Translations under genes and position numbers: made by a program
Part shown: positions 1-11,690 of the stretch, piece after piece
Layout: each line of letters opens with the position of its first letter
Position numbering within the stretch: the first letter of the stretch is position 1
Notes under the pieces: generated by a model
Told to the model about the DNA's origin: nothing
What the model saw: only the letters and a program-made list of their open reading frames with translations
The model's database searches: none
NCBI GenBank assembly: GCA_947623455.1
Contig: OX392533.1
Coordinates: 31,432,229-31,496,228, forward strand
DNA length: 64,000 bases
From: Mimachlamys varia
Taxonomy: Eukaryota > Mollusca > Bivalvia > Pectinida > Pectinidae
Direction: 5' to 3'

Positions 1-2
1 TT

Positions 3-626
3 CCAGAACGGCTTGATGATTGGAGGTTGTATTTTCCTCGATTAAAACTTTTAGATTTGACTCATAATTTTATAAAAGAATTCCAAACAGTAATGGATTA
101 TGGAATGGAGAGTGAGGATCCAAGTGTAGGCCTTCTTGACTTGAGATATAATAATATTACCACAATAACCTTGGTTTCTTTGATGAGAATCCAACATCAT
201 CGTTTTGTTAAAGTGGATATTACAAACAACCCATTTCTATGTGACTGCCATATGGCAGATTTTGTGAACTTTTCCTCAATTCAGTCAAGATATAAAACAA
301 AGTATGGAGTCGTGGGTCAGTACAAGTATCTCCAAGAGTTAAGGTGTGCGAATCCACCGTCTCTAAAAGGTAGGATAATTATCGACTTGAGCCTAACTGA
401 ACTTGGCTGTACCACGGCTAAGGTGTTGGACGTTACATTATTTCCGATTGTTTTACTAGCCTTTGTTACCGGTATTCTTGTTATTTACTTTTTGTTTACG
501 ATGCAATATCAGGTGAAAATTGTTATTTCGTTGTTTCGGAATTTGAAACAATTGTGTTTTCGACAACCTGAGCCTCGACATGAAGAGGAAAGGGAACCAA
601 ACATGAGTGGTATAGAAATGACATAA
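3..626 (+). CDS. TLR-like receptor lacking a TIR domain (5' end outside window)
   Basis: The frame is open from the window edge, so the start lies upstream. The product matches the complete receptor at 12435-14504 from its residue 316 onward, at roughly 60-65% identity by eye. It shows the last leucine-rich repeats (LDLRYNNITTITL), an LRR C-terminal cap with the NPFLCDC motif and two later cysteines (codons near 345-350 and 408), and a hydrophobic membrane segment near nt 435-503. After the membrane it continues KIVISLF then RNLKQLCFR and stops about 20 residues later. In the complete paralogue the matching pieces EIVILAF and KNLKQFVFR lie on either side of the TIR domain. Only the TIR block is missing, and the frame is kept. 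It could be a decoy or regulatory receptor, or a recently damaged copy. That it is a TLR-family membrane protein is well supported; its function is inference. Confidence 0.8.
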   Translation, partial: PERLDDWRLYFPRLKLLDLTHNFIKEFQTVMDYGMESEDPSVGLLDLRYNNITTITLVSLMRIQHHRFVKVDITNNPFLCDCHMADFVNFSSIQSRYKTKYGVVGQYKYLQELRCANPPSLKGRIIIDLSLTELGCTTAKVLDVTLFPIVLLAFVTGILVIYFLFTMQYQVKIVISLFRNLKQLCFRQPEPRHEEEREPNMSGIEMT

Positions 627-703
627 AGCTGTCTGTCTAGTACCGATACGAGGATTTTTATAATAGCTTTATTGTGGTCTGTATGTTGAAATTAGAAAGT
701 ATA

Positions 704-709
704 ATTAAA
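704..709 (+). terminator. Possible polyadenylation signal ATTAAA
   Basis: ATTAAA lies about 78 bases after the stop of the TIR-less receptor gene. It is a common variant signal, and no stronger AATAAA is seen closer to the stop. Position is the only support. Confidence 0.35.
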
Positions 710-1460
710 GAGCATGTTTTAAACAGTATGGCAAAATGAATTTGTAAATAATATCAGATATATTATGAAATCCTTATCCTGCATTATACTTTAGTATACT
801 ATATACTAAGGATGACGTAACACACATATATGCTGCACTTCTTAAATTTAGTAATAGATACACTATGCCGAAAAAGGAATATTCATATCTGCTGCCGCCG
901 TTAAAGGCCGTTAGAGTACAGATAAAGGCGGATGGGTCATAAAGAGTAGGATAAGGAAATTACGATATGATAACTGTATCATATGTTACGTCTTGTAAAT
1001 GTTTTATTATGCGAATGTATCTCAACTATTTTTGACAGACATGTACAAATATTCACTTAAACTTCATCACCTTTAAATGATAATTTATATTTAATTAGAA
1101 CAGTATCCGCTACTATTTTGAATATCTACTATTTTGACATTGCATGCGTTATCACTAAAATGTGCTAACATGAACTTTTTCAGCGTTCATAGAATGGAGA
1201 TTTCTTTAAAACCTGTAAGGAATAGTTTATATTTCAACAGATGCGATGCATGTCGTGTAAATCAGACTCTTGCAAACGAGTCTATTGCACAATATACACT
1301 ACATATATAGGGCAGGATGTTATGTAACAGTCAACGCACGGAATGTTAAAGGTCGTAGATTATAGACAAACGTTGACTTTTAACGAAATGTCACACTACT
1401 CAACGAACCGTTTGTATGATATATGATATAACTTACAAACAATCGAATAGATTCCATCAG
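710..1460. other. Non-coding stretch with one dispersed repeat copy
   Basis: No credible coding frame is present. Positions 807-880 hold a copy of a dispersed repeat also found at 33224, 34118 and 61535 (shared core TTAAATTTAGTAATAGAT). The rest is AT-rich sequence without recognisable structure. Confidence 0.5.
807..880 (+). repeat. Dispersed repeat family R1, copy 1
   Basis: The stretch from GATGACGTAACACACAT through TTAAATTTAGTAATAGAT to TATGCCGAAAA also occurs at 33224, 34118 and, shortened, at 61535, always in this orientation. Its class is unknown. It could be one end of a MITE or the 3' tail of a retroposon. Confidence 0.6.
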
Positions 1461-1556
1461 GAGGCACTCTGACCAAGTGGTAGAACGCCAGGCTAGTGAT
1501 CGAAGGGTTGCAAGTTCGAGTCCCGTTCGAGTCCCGTTCGAGTCCCGTTCCGGCAC
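1461..1556 (+). repeat. tRNA-like sequence, probable SINE head or tRNA pseudogene
   Basis: A recognisable A box (TGACCAAGTGG) and B box (AGTTCGAGTCC) are spaced as in a tRNA. The B-box segment TTCGAGTCCCG is then repeated head-to-tail three times at about 1514-1550, which destroys a normal T arm and acceptor end. It is therefore not a working tRNA gene. The most likely origin is a tRNA-derived SINE head or a decayed tRNA. Confidence 0.6.
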
Positions 1557-2406
1557 CTGTGTTGTATCCTTGAGTTATATCCCGTTTCAAGATAAACTAA
1601 CTTGTCATTTTTGAATTTTCAAATCATACAATGAGTCTCTAACAAAGACACTGATAAAAATATGAAGTTATAAGTGTAATTAGAATATGTTGAACTATCT
1701 ATTAAACGATTACAGAGCTAACTTATGATACTTTAAAATGAAGCATTAAAGCTGACATCTCCAGAAAAATAGCCCATTGGATTTGTAATATGTCAATCTC
1801 TATTGCGATAAATATGAGTGCTGAGAAATGACGTTTAGTTTAAAGTTAATTGATATAACCAGGTCATGTGGAGCTTATCAAGAAAGATGCCGACCTCATA
1901 TAAATAGAGATGTGGCAAAGTGAGACTATTAGAATCAAAGTAAAATGACATGGTAATATAATTCAGCCTGTTATGAATAAGAAAAACAAAGACAAAGTAT
2001 ATTCTGATTTTCATAAGTGTCTTTGAATGTTACTTATCAGGGAGTTGAAATTAATGATGAATAGTGCCTGTTTGAGGGGGCTTGTTAAACCTTGAGGTAG
2101 TGAATGTCCTGCCTTAAAACATTCACCATTATGCTTTGCTGAATCTAAATAATAACTTTGTTTGTATTCTACCAGGTGTTTGGTAGATTTTGGGTTCGAT
2201 GATTTTATCGATATTTTATTACTCTCGTTTTTGCCATGACTTCTTTTTGTGATATGTGTATTTTTTATTATATGTTTTTAACATTTTACAATCAAATTAA
2301 ATGAGATTTGTGTTGCTGTCATTTCCCTCAGAAGAGGTTATAATACCAAGTTACCTCAATTATATTAAGAACGCTTACAAATATTTAATGTATCTAAACA
2401 TGATAA
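1557..2406. other. Non-coding, nothing recognised
   Basis: AT-rich sequence with stops in all frames. No repeat, RNA or protein signal could be seen. Confidence 0.5.
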
Positions 2407-3152
2407 TTTGTTTCCATCAATCAATCAAACAACACTTACGCATTAAAAGGAACACCCAGTTTACGGGCCACCTCAGGCCGCCATCTGCTGACCCGGAGAT
2501 GCATTTCATACATATGCACTGTGTTAATTTGACAGCTCGGATCACTGCCAACTGCATGGGTTTCGTACCAGCACAAGACATCACGAAAATCGCCATCTTT
2601 GCTAATTAAACGATTGTTTTCGGCTTTTCTCATTACTGTATAAACATATTGATATAATATGTTACTGTTTAACACAATTATATTAATAATACTCGGTGAC
2701 CGACACGATTTGATCTGAACCAATTCTAATAAACATGGCTTGCACAATATCCTCTCACTACAGTAAAAACGTAAATTTATGTTGTACACAGTCAATAATT
2801 TTACTGCCGCTTGGATGTTTTTGACCTGATGAATACATTTTAATTGGTGAAATAACATGAGCATTGATGAGTATTCAATGCATCATACACATTTAATGAA
2901 GATATGAAACTTAATAAAAGTGAATATGATTTGTTGATGTAAGTAAGATATAGGCCTAGCCTCATTAAAATTATTCTAAAGTCTCATTTATGTAAGTGAA
3001 TTATAATATAAATTATGTCAAATCTTAAAATAAGTAAGAGTTTTATGTTAATTAAATAAACAAGTATATAAAAGAGAGTTTTATCAGCTTATACAGTTAT
3101 TACAAGCATTGCAACCCGATGTGTAGCATACCAGCAGAATTAATTCAGTACC
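2407..3152 (+). repeat. Tandem segmental duplication, unit 1 (about 746 bp)
   Basis: The unit begins near TTTGTTTCCATCAATCAATC and is repeated immediately downstream from 3153 with the same start. Small ORFs inside it on both strands differ between the copies by stops and frame changes, so they are not genes. The last ~95 bases (3056-3152, including TTTTATCAGCTTATACAGTT) reappear at 4455-4558 at the end of the second unit. Confidence 0.75.
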
Positions 3153-4558
3153 TTTGTTTCCATCAATCAATCAAACAACACTTACGCATTAAAAAGGAAC
3201 ACCCAGTTTACGGACCGCCTCAGACCGGCATCTGCTGACCCGGAGATACATTTCATACATATACACTGTGTTAATTTGACAGGTCGGATCACTGCCAACT
3301 GCATGGGTTTCGTACCAGCACAAGACATCACGAAAATCGCCATCTTTGCTAATTAAACGATTGTTTTCGGCTTTTCACATTACTGTATAAACATATTGAA
3401 ATAATATGTTCCTGTTTAACATAATTATATTGATAATACTCAGCGACCGACACGATTTGAATTGAACCAATTGTAATAAACATGGCTTGCACAATATCCT
3501 CTCACTACAGTAATAACACAAATTCATGTTATACACAGTCAATAATTTTACTGCGGCTTGGATGTTTTTGACCTAATGAATACATTATAATTGGTGAAAT
3601 AACATGATCATTGATAAGTTATTCAATGCACCATACACATTTAATGAAAATATGAAACTTAATAAAAGTTAATATAATTTGTTGATGTAAGTAACAAATA
3701 GACCTAGCCTAATTAAAATGATGGGAGAGGGCCTAGTAAGTTGTGAGAACTTGTGCCTCATCCCTTTGATTGTCATGATCAATAACATATCTTTGAATGA
3801 ATTTAAATGATTCTAAACTCTTTTTATACTTGTAAATTATAATATAAATTATGTCAAATCTATTAACAAGTAGGAGTTTTATGTTAATTAAAACATAATC
3901 TTACATAATAATAATAATTAGCTCGTGTTTGGACCAATTTCTAAATGAAATATATTTTCTGAAGGCAAATGTTATTCTAAGAAGGAAAATCAAGGTCTCA
4001 GTTGTGTCAATTAACAGGAAAGTACCTTAAAAGCCCATTTTTCGCTAAAGTTGGTGCTCGTCTGCTCACTTTCGCCGCCGCCATTCGACTAATTATAGGA
4101 ATCTCAACATGGTACGACATGAAACATTTTCTATTATTTGTTATACCTTAACAGTTTAGATTATCAAGCAATAACATATTTATTTAATATCAAGATTTAT
4201 TACTTAGCACATCAGTACCATAGTTATATTTTTATCATCGTTTTCTTTGTTAAAAACATTTCTTATGTTTTCTTGCCAATTGGCACGAAACCGGGAGCAT
4301 GGTGTACGTAGTGGTCACATGATTCGAAAAAAAATCACATGCTTGCTCGTATAAAAATAGAACCGGAAGCGCAAATGTCAGGAAGCCGCAGTAAACAAAT
4401 ATTGGCTGACGTTCTGCATTCACGTACACTGTAAGATTATGTTCGGTAAAGCTTGTTAAATAAACAATTATATGAAGGGGCGTTTTATCAGCTTATACAG
4501 TTATTAAAAGCATTGCAACCCAATGTGTAGCAAACCAGCAGAATTTAATCAGTACCTG
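3153..4558 (+). repeat. Tandem segmental duplication, unit 2, split by insertions
   Basis: It matches unit 1 from 3153 to about 3890, apart from an ~85-base extra block at about 3720-3805. Similarity is then lost from about 3893 to 4452 and resumes at 4455-4558 with the unit's terminal ~95 bases. The simplest reading is an old tandem duplication followed by insertion of about 85 and about 560 bases into the second copy. The 3893-4452 insert has no coding potential and no clear terminal repeats. Confidence 0.7.
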
Positions 4559-5089
4559 GATCCTATTATTGTTGATACAGTAATGGTAACATTTCTCCGA
4601 ATACGTAAGACAACAAATGAAGTTTAAGGTACCTCGAGCGACAACAATTTTGACCTTCCACTTAAACATTTGTATCATACTCTAACTTTCTAATTGGTTA
4701 CACCGACAAATTGCAAAAGTCTTTCGATACCTATATAACAAAACACTATATTGGAAGACACTCAAACCAAGGTTAAATACAGCATATCCCCCCCCCCCCC
4801 AAAAAAAGAATATCTACCGACATTTTCTATTTCTTCAGTTTTGTTACCCAAGAGACTTTCTTTTGCTTTTTATAATAAACACTCCGCATATAAAAGACAA
4901 AAATCACAATCGTAATGAGTAAATAAAACATAGTTATACTTATTCTGGTGATGTCCTATTCCCTTTCTATGTCTATTTATTTTCAAATGTGATTTCGTTC
5001 ACATGAAGCTTTGACAAAACTTAAAATCATTTAAGATATCCATTTTCCCCTGATAATATTTATATCACATGTGGCCCTTTTTGTACAAG
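4559..5089. other. Non-coding, with a C/A homopolymer run
   Basis: A run of about 12 C followed by A bases lies near 4789-4807. Nothing else was recognised. Confidence 0.5.
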
Positions 5090-5625
5090 GGGCTTATTAG
5101 GACGGGCCACGAACCCCTGCCAAATCTTTCAATTGCACTTCCAGGTTTATCGACGATGTGTTTTCTATAAACAACAAGTTTGCTGACCTAGTCGATCGTA
5201 ATACGCTACTGAACTTTTACTCTCTTTTACATCAGCTTCCTACCTCGATCTTTATTTAAACTATGAAAAACACGATCGTGAACTTTCCCTTTCATATTAG
5301 TAACACCCCTTATAGGACTTGCTCTGAATATCGAGATTTTTGTGATAGATGTCAACTGCTGACGAACAAACTTATGGCACAGGGATTTTTATTTTAACAG
5401 TTTTATTGTTCAATAACAATTGGGATTAGGCGCAAGTAATTTCAATTTAGAAACAAGAAACACCTTCTCACAGGGGGATGCAGGTTGATGAAGATTATGG
5501 GCAAGTTTTATGGTCGCCATCTTGATCCCATCTTATTCTCTTATTCTCCGATATTCATAATTTGCCTCTTGTGTAATCAATTTCGGATTATGGTTTGTTG
5601 ACGTTTTGGTGTACTTAGATATTAC
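5090..5625 (+). pseudogene. Reverse-transcriptase relic, family P (Penelope-like?), copy 1
   Basis: The DNA matches the better copy at 48655-49735 in pieces: the stretch after the RT motif (ATCGACGATGTGTT..., the FIDDV region), the TCGATCTTTATTTAAACTATG segment, and the 3' coding end (TGATGAAG...GCAAGTTTTATGGTCGCCATCTTGAT). It has several deletions and an unrelated AT-rich insert at about 5395-5465, and no long frame survives. Confidence 0.7.
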
Positions 5626-6399
5626 TTTACATCCAAGAATAAAACAGATACTTTGATTTCGTCCCCAAATACACTTTACTTACAGTTACCTCAATGTTTT
5701 TCCGAGCAGCCCATCTTGATTAACTAAATGGAACGGTTGATTAATAATGTTACCGAAAAACTGACTAGCTTTGAAAAAAAAAACCTTTTGGCTACAAACA
5801 AACTTGATATTCGAAAAGAGAATTGTCATGTATTTCAACGGGAAAATGACCTAACGTTCGCAACTTAATGCTTTGTTACTATATATTATTAAACATTCAT
5901 ATTTAAATTATCAAAGTAAATTGATTTACAATCTAAATACCAATATGTAAAAGGATAGACGATTTTAACTTATGTAAGGCAAGTTTTTTTATCCAGCAAG
6001 TTTAAGGTTAACGGAGTATATATATCAGTTGTATTATCTATATTTAGGCATGTTTACACCTACTATGTTCTGCCTTCGTAATGTCAATGTTAAATGTATG
6101 TTCAATTATCAGGCAATGATTGCGTAAGATCCGTCACAAGGTCGTAACGGGACTGTTTCGATAGTTTCCACGCAATCATTTTGAGGTCCATTTAGTCTAC
6201 AATGTGCAGACAAATTGCTATCTCATTCTTAATTGTGTTTGATACTACAAAACATAAACCTTAATTCCACATCTACCAAAAATAGAACTTTGGTTCCTTT
6301 TTCGGGATACAATCTTATGTGCCATTTAAAACAACATCAGATTGGTCAAAATGCTGCGGGAACTGAAACATACGTTTATACCTTTCTATCTTGAGCTGT
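5626..6399. other. Non-coding, nothing recognised
   Basis: AT-rich sequence without coding or repeat structure that could be supported. Confidence 0.45.
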
Positions 6400-6580
6400 T
6401 TTTCTCGTCGTGGATATTTCATTAATGGCGTATTGACACACCTAAGCGTGCCTTGGATTGTGTTTGCAACCTCTCCATCTTTGTCCACTTTTTCTCGTCG
6501 TGGATATTTTATAAATGGCGTATTGACACACCTTAGCGTGCCTTGGGTTTTTGTTGGCAACCTCTCAGTCTTTGTATACT
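6400..6580 (+). repeat. Two-copy tandem repeat, 90-bp period
   Basis: TTTCTCGTCGTGGATATTT at 6401 recurs at 6491, and the following ~75 bases (GGCGTATTGACACACCT...GCGTGCCTTGG) also match with a few differences. The period is a multiple of three, which explains short open frames on both strands here. Confidence 0.85.
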
Positions 6581-6844
6581 TTATTTTGGTAATGCAAAAT
6601 TTCTTTCGCTGTTCTTTCTCCTTGTTCTTATTCATGAGTTTCAATATAAATGACGATCCTTCACTTTGGTTTCTTATCTGACAATCATAACATTACTCTG
6701 ATTTGGCTTATTAATTGCTGTTGGTGTTTTTAAAGTAAAGGGTACTCCTCCAACAGCTTATCAAATCTTAGTCTCATTGAATGATGTACCCTTGTATAAT
6801 ATGAAGGCGGATATTATTGAATAAAAAATCCCCGTTCTGAATTT

Positions 6845-7030
6845 GAGGACACGACATATGCTTGGATGTGGCCCAGATTAACATGGTGCGTATCGTCGAA
6901 AAAATAGAAGAGGTTTAGCCTTCTGGAACATCTGGTCTTATATATCATCAAGTAAATTTTCAATCCGTGAAAATATTTCCTTTACTCCTAGTTTGACTGA
7001 GGTTGAGTTCGAATTGAACACTTACTATTA
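6845..7030 (+). repeat. Degraded 3' tail of family P retroelement
   Basis: Pieces resemble the sequence downstream of the RT frame at 49540-49700 (ACATCTGGTCTTATAT, then TTTACTCCTAGTTTGACTGAG...GAGTTCGAATT). Similarity is weak and patchy. Confidence 0.4.
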
Positions 7031-8342
7031 AACATCACATTGCATTCTGTTTTTGTCTTCTTTTTTGATCATGTATATTTGTTCTTGATTGCTGTATGAG
7101 CCTCGAGTTTTTGGAATCTTTCATTTTTGTTTTATTTTCATTGCTGTTTTCAAAGACTATGTAGATCATCCATTGTTTGTTACCAAACCCCGGAGTTGTT
7201 CATCCTGATTTATTTTCTTTGTTTGAAAATAAAATTGCTGCTATTTCTGTTTGCATGCAATGGTACTATAAATAAGAATGACTAAACCATAATGTTTTTT
7301 GTAAGACAACATTAATTCAGGAAATGTCAACATGGAGATATTATGAATGCTTAGCACGATACCAATATTACAACGATTTCATTGAAGTAAACAGATGTTT
7401 TCATCTGATATGTTTCATTGTTTTGTATTTGACTCGATTCTAATTCATCGAATAATTTGTTGCGGTATATATTAAAAATACTATATTTCTAAATTTGTTA
7501 TCTCACCGCTCTTTCAACGATATTGTACAAATACATTTGAGAAATGTATGTTTTCAGCTTTTACTCAATTGCAGGGAAAATCCACCATTCACATTTGAAG
7601 GATTTCCAGTAAGTCTGTCAGATAAACAAAATAATTTATCATACTGTAAGAGGCCTGACAGATATGTATATGTTGACAAGCGGAAGGGGAATATACAGGT
7701 AAACATACTTAAGTCTTGTTTAGGCGCTATTTCACCAGGTTAATCACGTTCTACAGTCTATTGCTGGATAATGTGTACGGTGCCTTTAAATCCCAATAGC
7801 TCAATAAATTATGTATGTTATAAGCGTTAAGCAAACAAGGAAAAAGTCATATGCATTTGACATTTGTTTCCTTGGTTTATTAACAGTAAAAATCCTCCCC
7901 ACATTTTTTTTCTTTTGCAATGTATGTGTTTATGTTTGACTCATGTTAAACTCGATAGAGTAATTTAGATCATGGATAATTTAAGACTGTATTTTTACAT
8001 CAACCGGGTCAATTTTTTATTTCCAAATCTGAAATCCTCTGGAGTCTTGGGCATTTGTAAAAACCGTTGTCTGCAGGTTATCTTTAAAACATTTTTATAG
8101 CAAAATATCTCTAAGATACATTTCATGTTTGCAATACCATATTTTAACATGTACATTAAGATAGAATTGTGTTAAATGATCGTGGGGCTGTTTGCTATGG
8201 AAAAACTGGTGCAATCTCTATCAAGAAGTAATAGATAAACAAAAACAAAACCTAATTATCAAGAGTCTTCTCACGAAGTCAACAACAACTTTTTTTTCAA
8301 AATATAAAGAGGATATCTAACAGTGTCTTCAGTAACAGCAGA
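7031..8342. other. Non-coding, nothing recognised
   Basis: Only short spurious frames (the longest about 80 codons) with no recognisable protein features. AT-rich throughout. Confidence 0.45.
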
Positions 8343-8420
8343 CATATTTCACGAGTGCGGCTAATATTTTGATCGCACGAGTGAAAAATATCAAAATATT
8401 AGCCACACGAGTGAAATATG
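8343..8420. repeat. Inverted repeat with ~30-bp arms (foldback/MITE part)
   Basis: The arm CATATTTCACGAGTGCGGCT... (8343-8373) is followed by its near-exact reverse complement ending ...CACGAGTGAAATATG (8390-8420), with a ~16-base loop. The same ACGAGTGAAA motif also lies in the loop. Confidence 0.85.
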
Positions 8421-8545
8421 TTTGGTATTACTGATGATACTGTAAGATATTCTGTTTATTACATTTTTGTAGCAAAATCTACAGTGGCAGCTTTTCATTT
8501 TCCCAAATGTCGTTTGTAAGCAGCATTCGGATAGGTCAAATCAGA

Positions 8546-8606
8546 AAAAGTGATATTTTTCACTAGTGAAAAATATCATATTTCTCACTAGTGAAAAATA
8601 TCACTT
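8546..8606. repeat. Nested palindromes of the same foldback element
   Basis: GATATTTTTCACTAGTGAAA begins a perfect 26-bp palindrome. A second half-copy follows and ends in ATATCACTTTT, complementary to the entry sequence AAAAGTGATAT. Together with 8343-8420 it suggests one ~265-bp foldback element. Confidence 0.8.
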
Positions 8607-10311
8607 TTATAGAATGAATAATTTTTTGATATTTCACTGGTAAAAATGTAATGAAATACGTTACACGTGACTGTAAACGTTGGCTCACAAAAATAAAATA
8701 TAAACTTCAAACTAATGAAATTATAGTTCGGATAACTAAAAATATACGGCCAACTTCTAAAGGACACAAAAAGTAAAAGACCAAGCCGTAATAACATAAT
8801 TATTTGCAGTATTCCCAAAGTACCAATCACAGCGTTAACATGGCTTAACATTTATCAATGGATTCCAAGCTGAACAACAATGTGTCGTTCTGTGTACTAC
8901 ATGACTTAACGTCATGATCTCTTGCCATACCATCGAAAACAAAAGACGTTACGACGGCGACGTTGTAAATTGAGCAGGTAGCTAAGGATAATAATAATGA
9001 TTCAAACTGATTTTTGTACATACTAACATGCTTCGATCACATGGTAAGTCGGATTTTGTTTCATAGAAGAGAAACAAACATTCAAGATTATTTTCACGAT
9101 ATGTACATAAGCCACGCAGGTATTTGGTGTAAGGTACAGCATTTCAAAAAACAGAAACATTATTATTTGTACTTGTAAAAATAAATAGATTTATGCCATT
9201 CTGTAACTGACATGTACGTTCCGTTACGCACGATATGTGATATGGGCGTATCTATTTGATTAACCCAGTTATGAAACATTCACGGAAAAACACTTTAAAT
9301 ATAAGGATTTATTTTTTCATTTTGTTTTGGTGATGAGATTATAGATCGAATGGAGCCATAGATGGAATGGAGCACGATGTTATTTGCGTAAACGTTAACG
9401 ATCTCCGACCTACGGGGGGAGGGGGGCATAATTTATACCAGTTTTACCTTTAAAGCTAACCAAAGGCTGGTAGTTCACTAGCAGGGTCAAACTACCTTTG
9501 GCCTAAACTGTTCACTGTAATTACACGGACGGACGCTCAAGTGATAAAAACCACAATGAAAGGGATACTACTGGGAGTTAACAGAATACCATACTTGTTA
9601 ACAATTCATTCTTCAATGATGTTGCGTTATGTATTAATAATTGTCTGCGTATGAATTAAATAGGCGACCGAAGTTTAATGGGAATTAAAACGAAATAAGG
9701 AACTTTTGTGTAGCATGAAATTTAATTTATCTAAAGTACATTTACATGTAGGTGTGTTGTTTATTTTATACAGGATAAGGTCACCTTTGTGACATTTTAC
9801 GGTGACTTTAGATCCGGTTCTATCTTATGATGAACGTGACGAAATCCTCGACGAAAAATGAGCTATTTTGTTAAGAAACCGGATCCAAACTCAACTCAAA
9901 TAGCACTTTTTGTTAAAGTGTGTATAACGATTGTATTGGACGTTGAAGTACTATCTTTTGTACGTCAATGGTTACGTTTATGTCCAAATTAAAAGTCAAT
10001 CACTTAGAGGGCTTCCATCACAGTATATAGTTTGTCTGAACTAATTTACGCACAGGGACGTAAACATATGATTATTACAGCTATATAAGGACATAAACTA
10101 AGGCATTCAGATCAATTTTAGATGTTTAAAGGTTCACTTTCGTTCAGTTCAGTTTCGGTAAAATATCACTCCTACTGACAGTGAAGCAGAAAAGAAAGTA
10201 AGTCATCGAAACAGATAACACGTGGAAAATTATATCTGTTGAGAACACTATAAAAATGTAAATATACTTTTATTTATTTTACACGATTATAAAAAAAATA
10301 TCTAAGTTATA
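8607..10311. other. Non-coding, nothing recognised
   Basis: There is no convincing coding frame. A short G run lies near 9415-9427. No RNA genes or repeats shared with the rest of the window were noticed. Confidence 0.45.
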
Positions 10312-10450
10312 TTAAGCACTCTAGTTGGCCCGGAGAAACCCACGTGGTTGAACAGGTGACCACATACGTTTTTACGTTCGGTCGGGGAATCGAACCCCGG
10401 CCGTCTTGGTGAAAGGCAAGTGCGCTATCCACTGCACCACTCGACCACCC
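10312..10450 (-). repeat. tRNA-derived SINE (tRNA-Glu-like head)
   Basis: On the minus strand, 10450 to about 10377 reads as a tRNA-like head: A-box region GTCGAGTGGTGCAGTGG, a CTTG/CAAG anticodon stem around CTTTCAC (TTC-like anticodon) and a perfect T arm (CGGGGTTCGATTCCCCG). The body to 10312 contains CACGTGGGTTTCTCCGGG, a stretch like cores seen in many invertebrate SINEs. No proper acceptor stem or poly-A tail is visible. Confidence 0.7.
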
Positions 10451-10904
10451 AGTTGTTGAGAACAAGAGAAAGGGAAGGAAACCATAATTCAAAATCAATT
10501 AAACTAGGGGCTTAATACGATAAAAGGAAAAAACCGCATGGAAACCATTGTAAAAGTACAAGAGAATAAGACCAGGTGTTCCAGAAGAGTAAGCCTGCTT
10601 CAGTATTACAATCTTTCAAGATACCGGTTAATTAGCAAGACGCTGACTTACCTCTCGTCTTTATTGGATAACACAACTACAAAAGGATCCTTATAAGCAA
10701 CTTTCTATCGTCGGTTCTGCTAATTGCTTAATCAAGACTTTATCAAAACGTTTTACTACCATTCTTAGTACCATTAAATCATAAGTGGAGTTAACTGGAT
10801 GTGGATTTTGGAATCCCGAAAAATCGATTGCTCAATCTAGAGCAACCCCTCCTAAAATATTTTTTCGGTCAATACATTTGATTTTTTTTCTATCCTGTAC
10901 ACTA
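10451..10904. other. Non-coding, nothing recognised
   Basis: No coding or repeat signal that can be supported. Confidence 0.4.
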
Positions 10905-11690
10905 CCACCACATCATAAAAACTGAAAGAACAATATCTCTTTATGAGAGCTTTCTTTCCCTAATATTGGCGGACGAAGATACCCGTTATATGGTAGTGAA
11001 CTCTCTTTGGACATACTTTGTGAAAAACACAACAAATGCCAGGAAAAAATATACCGAAGAAGACATAGTACGAATGAGTGAATTCCTGATTGACAATTGT
11101 TTTTTGTTGAGCTGTGAGGAACTTTTTCCAGCAGAATGTTGGCAATCGATGGGAACAAACTGTGTTCCACTCTTAGCTGACTTGTTTTTGTTTCCACACG
11201 AAGCCTAAACAATCAGCGCAGGTAACAAAAACCTTACCAACGTTTAAATTTCACTTTTAAATCGACGATGTTTTGTCTATCAGCAAGACGTTTGCTGGCC
11301 ACGTCGATCGTATATACCCTTCTGAATTTAAAGTAAAGGACACAACAGGTTATTCTATATCAGCTTGTGAGCTGGATCTCTACTATGACCAAAACGAGCA
11401 GCATACTACTTAGCGATACGATAAACGTGATAATTTCAATTTTTTTGATCGCGAACTTTCAATTTCATGAAAGTAACATTACTGTTTCTCCAACCTATGG
11501 TATTTACATGTTGCAGTTGAAAGGTTCATGGATTGGAGGGATGCAGGTTGATCAGAACTATGATAAAGTTTATGGAGATGGACGTTTTTGAGTATGCTAA
11601 TACTTGATTGTGCTGACTTGTTGTAATTGAGAATAATGACTCGGTTCTCACTTTGAGGACTATGTTTTTGTTGACGCTTCGGTTTTCTCT
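10905..11690 (+). pseudogene. Reverse-transcriptase relic, family P, copy 2
   Basis: The frame at 10966-11208 gives YFVKNTTNARKKYTEEDIV and then MGTNCVPLLADLFLF, a clear RT core motif (usual form GIPMGTNCAPLLADLF). It is the same family as 48655-49735. Beyond 11208 the match goes on out of frame (ATCGACGATGTTTTGTCTAT, later GGGATGCAGGTTGATCAGAAC) to the 3' tail near 11640-11690 (TTTTTGTTGACGCTTCGG). Stops and frameshifts make it dead. Confidence 0.75.

Noticed and set aside
2436..2864. 142-codon minus-strand ORF
   Set aside because: The duplicated copy at 3153-3600 breaks the same frame, and no domain is visible.
4789..4807. C-run (also 17631, 47268) as quadruplex or regulatory sites
   Set aside because: Simple homopolymers prone to sequencing error; no repeated spacing of G tracts.
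10377..10450. Functional tRNA-Glu gene
   Set aside because: No paired acceptor stem and a SINE-like body follows.
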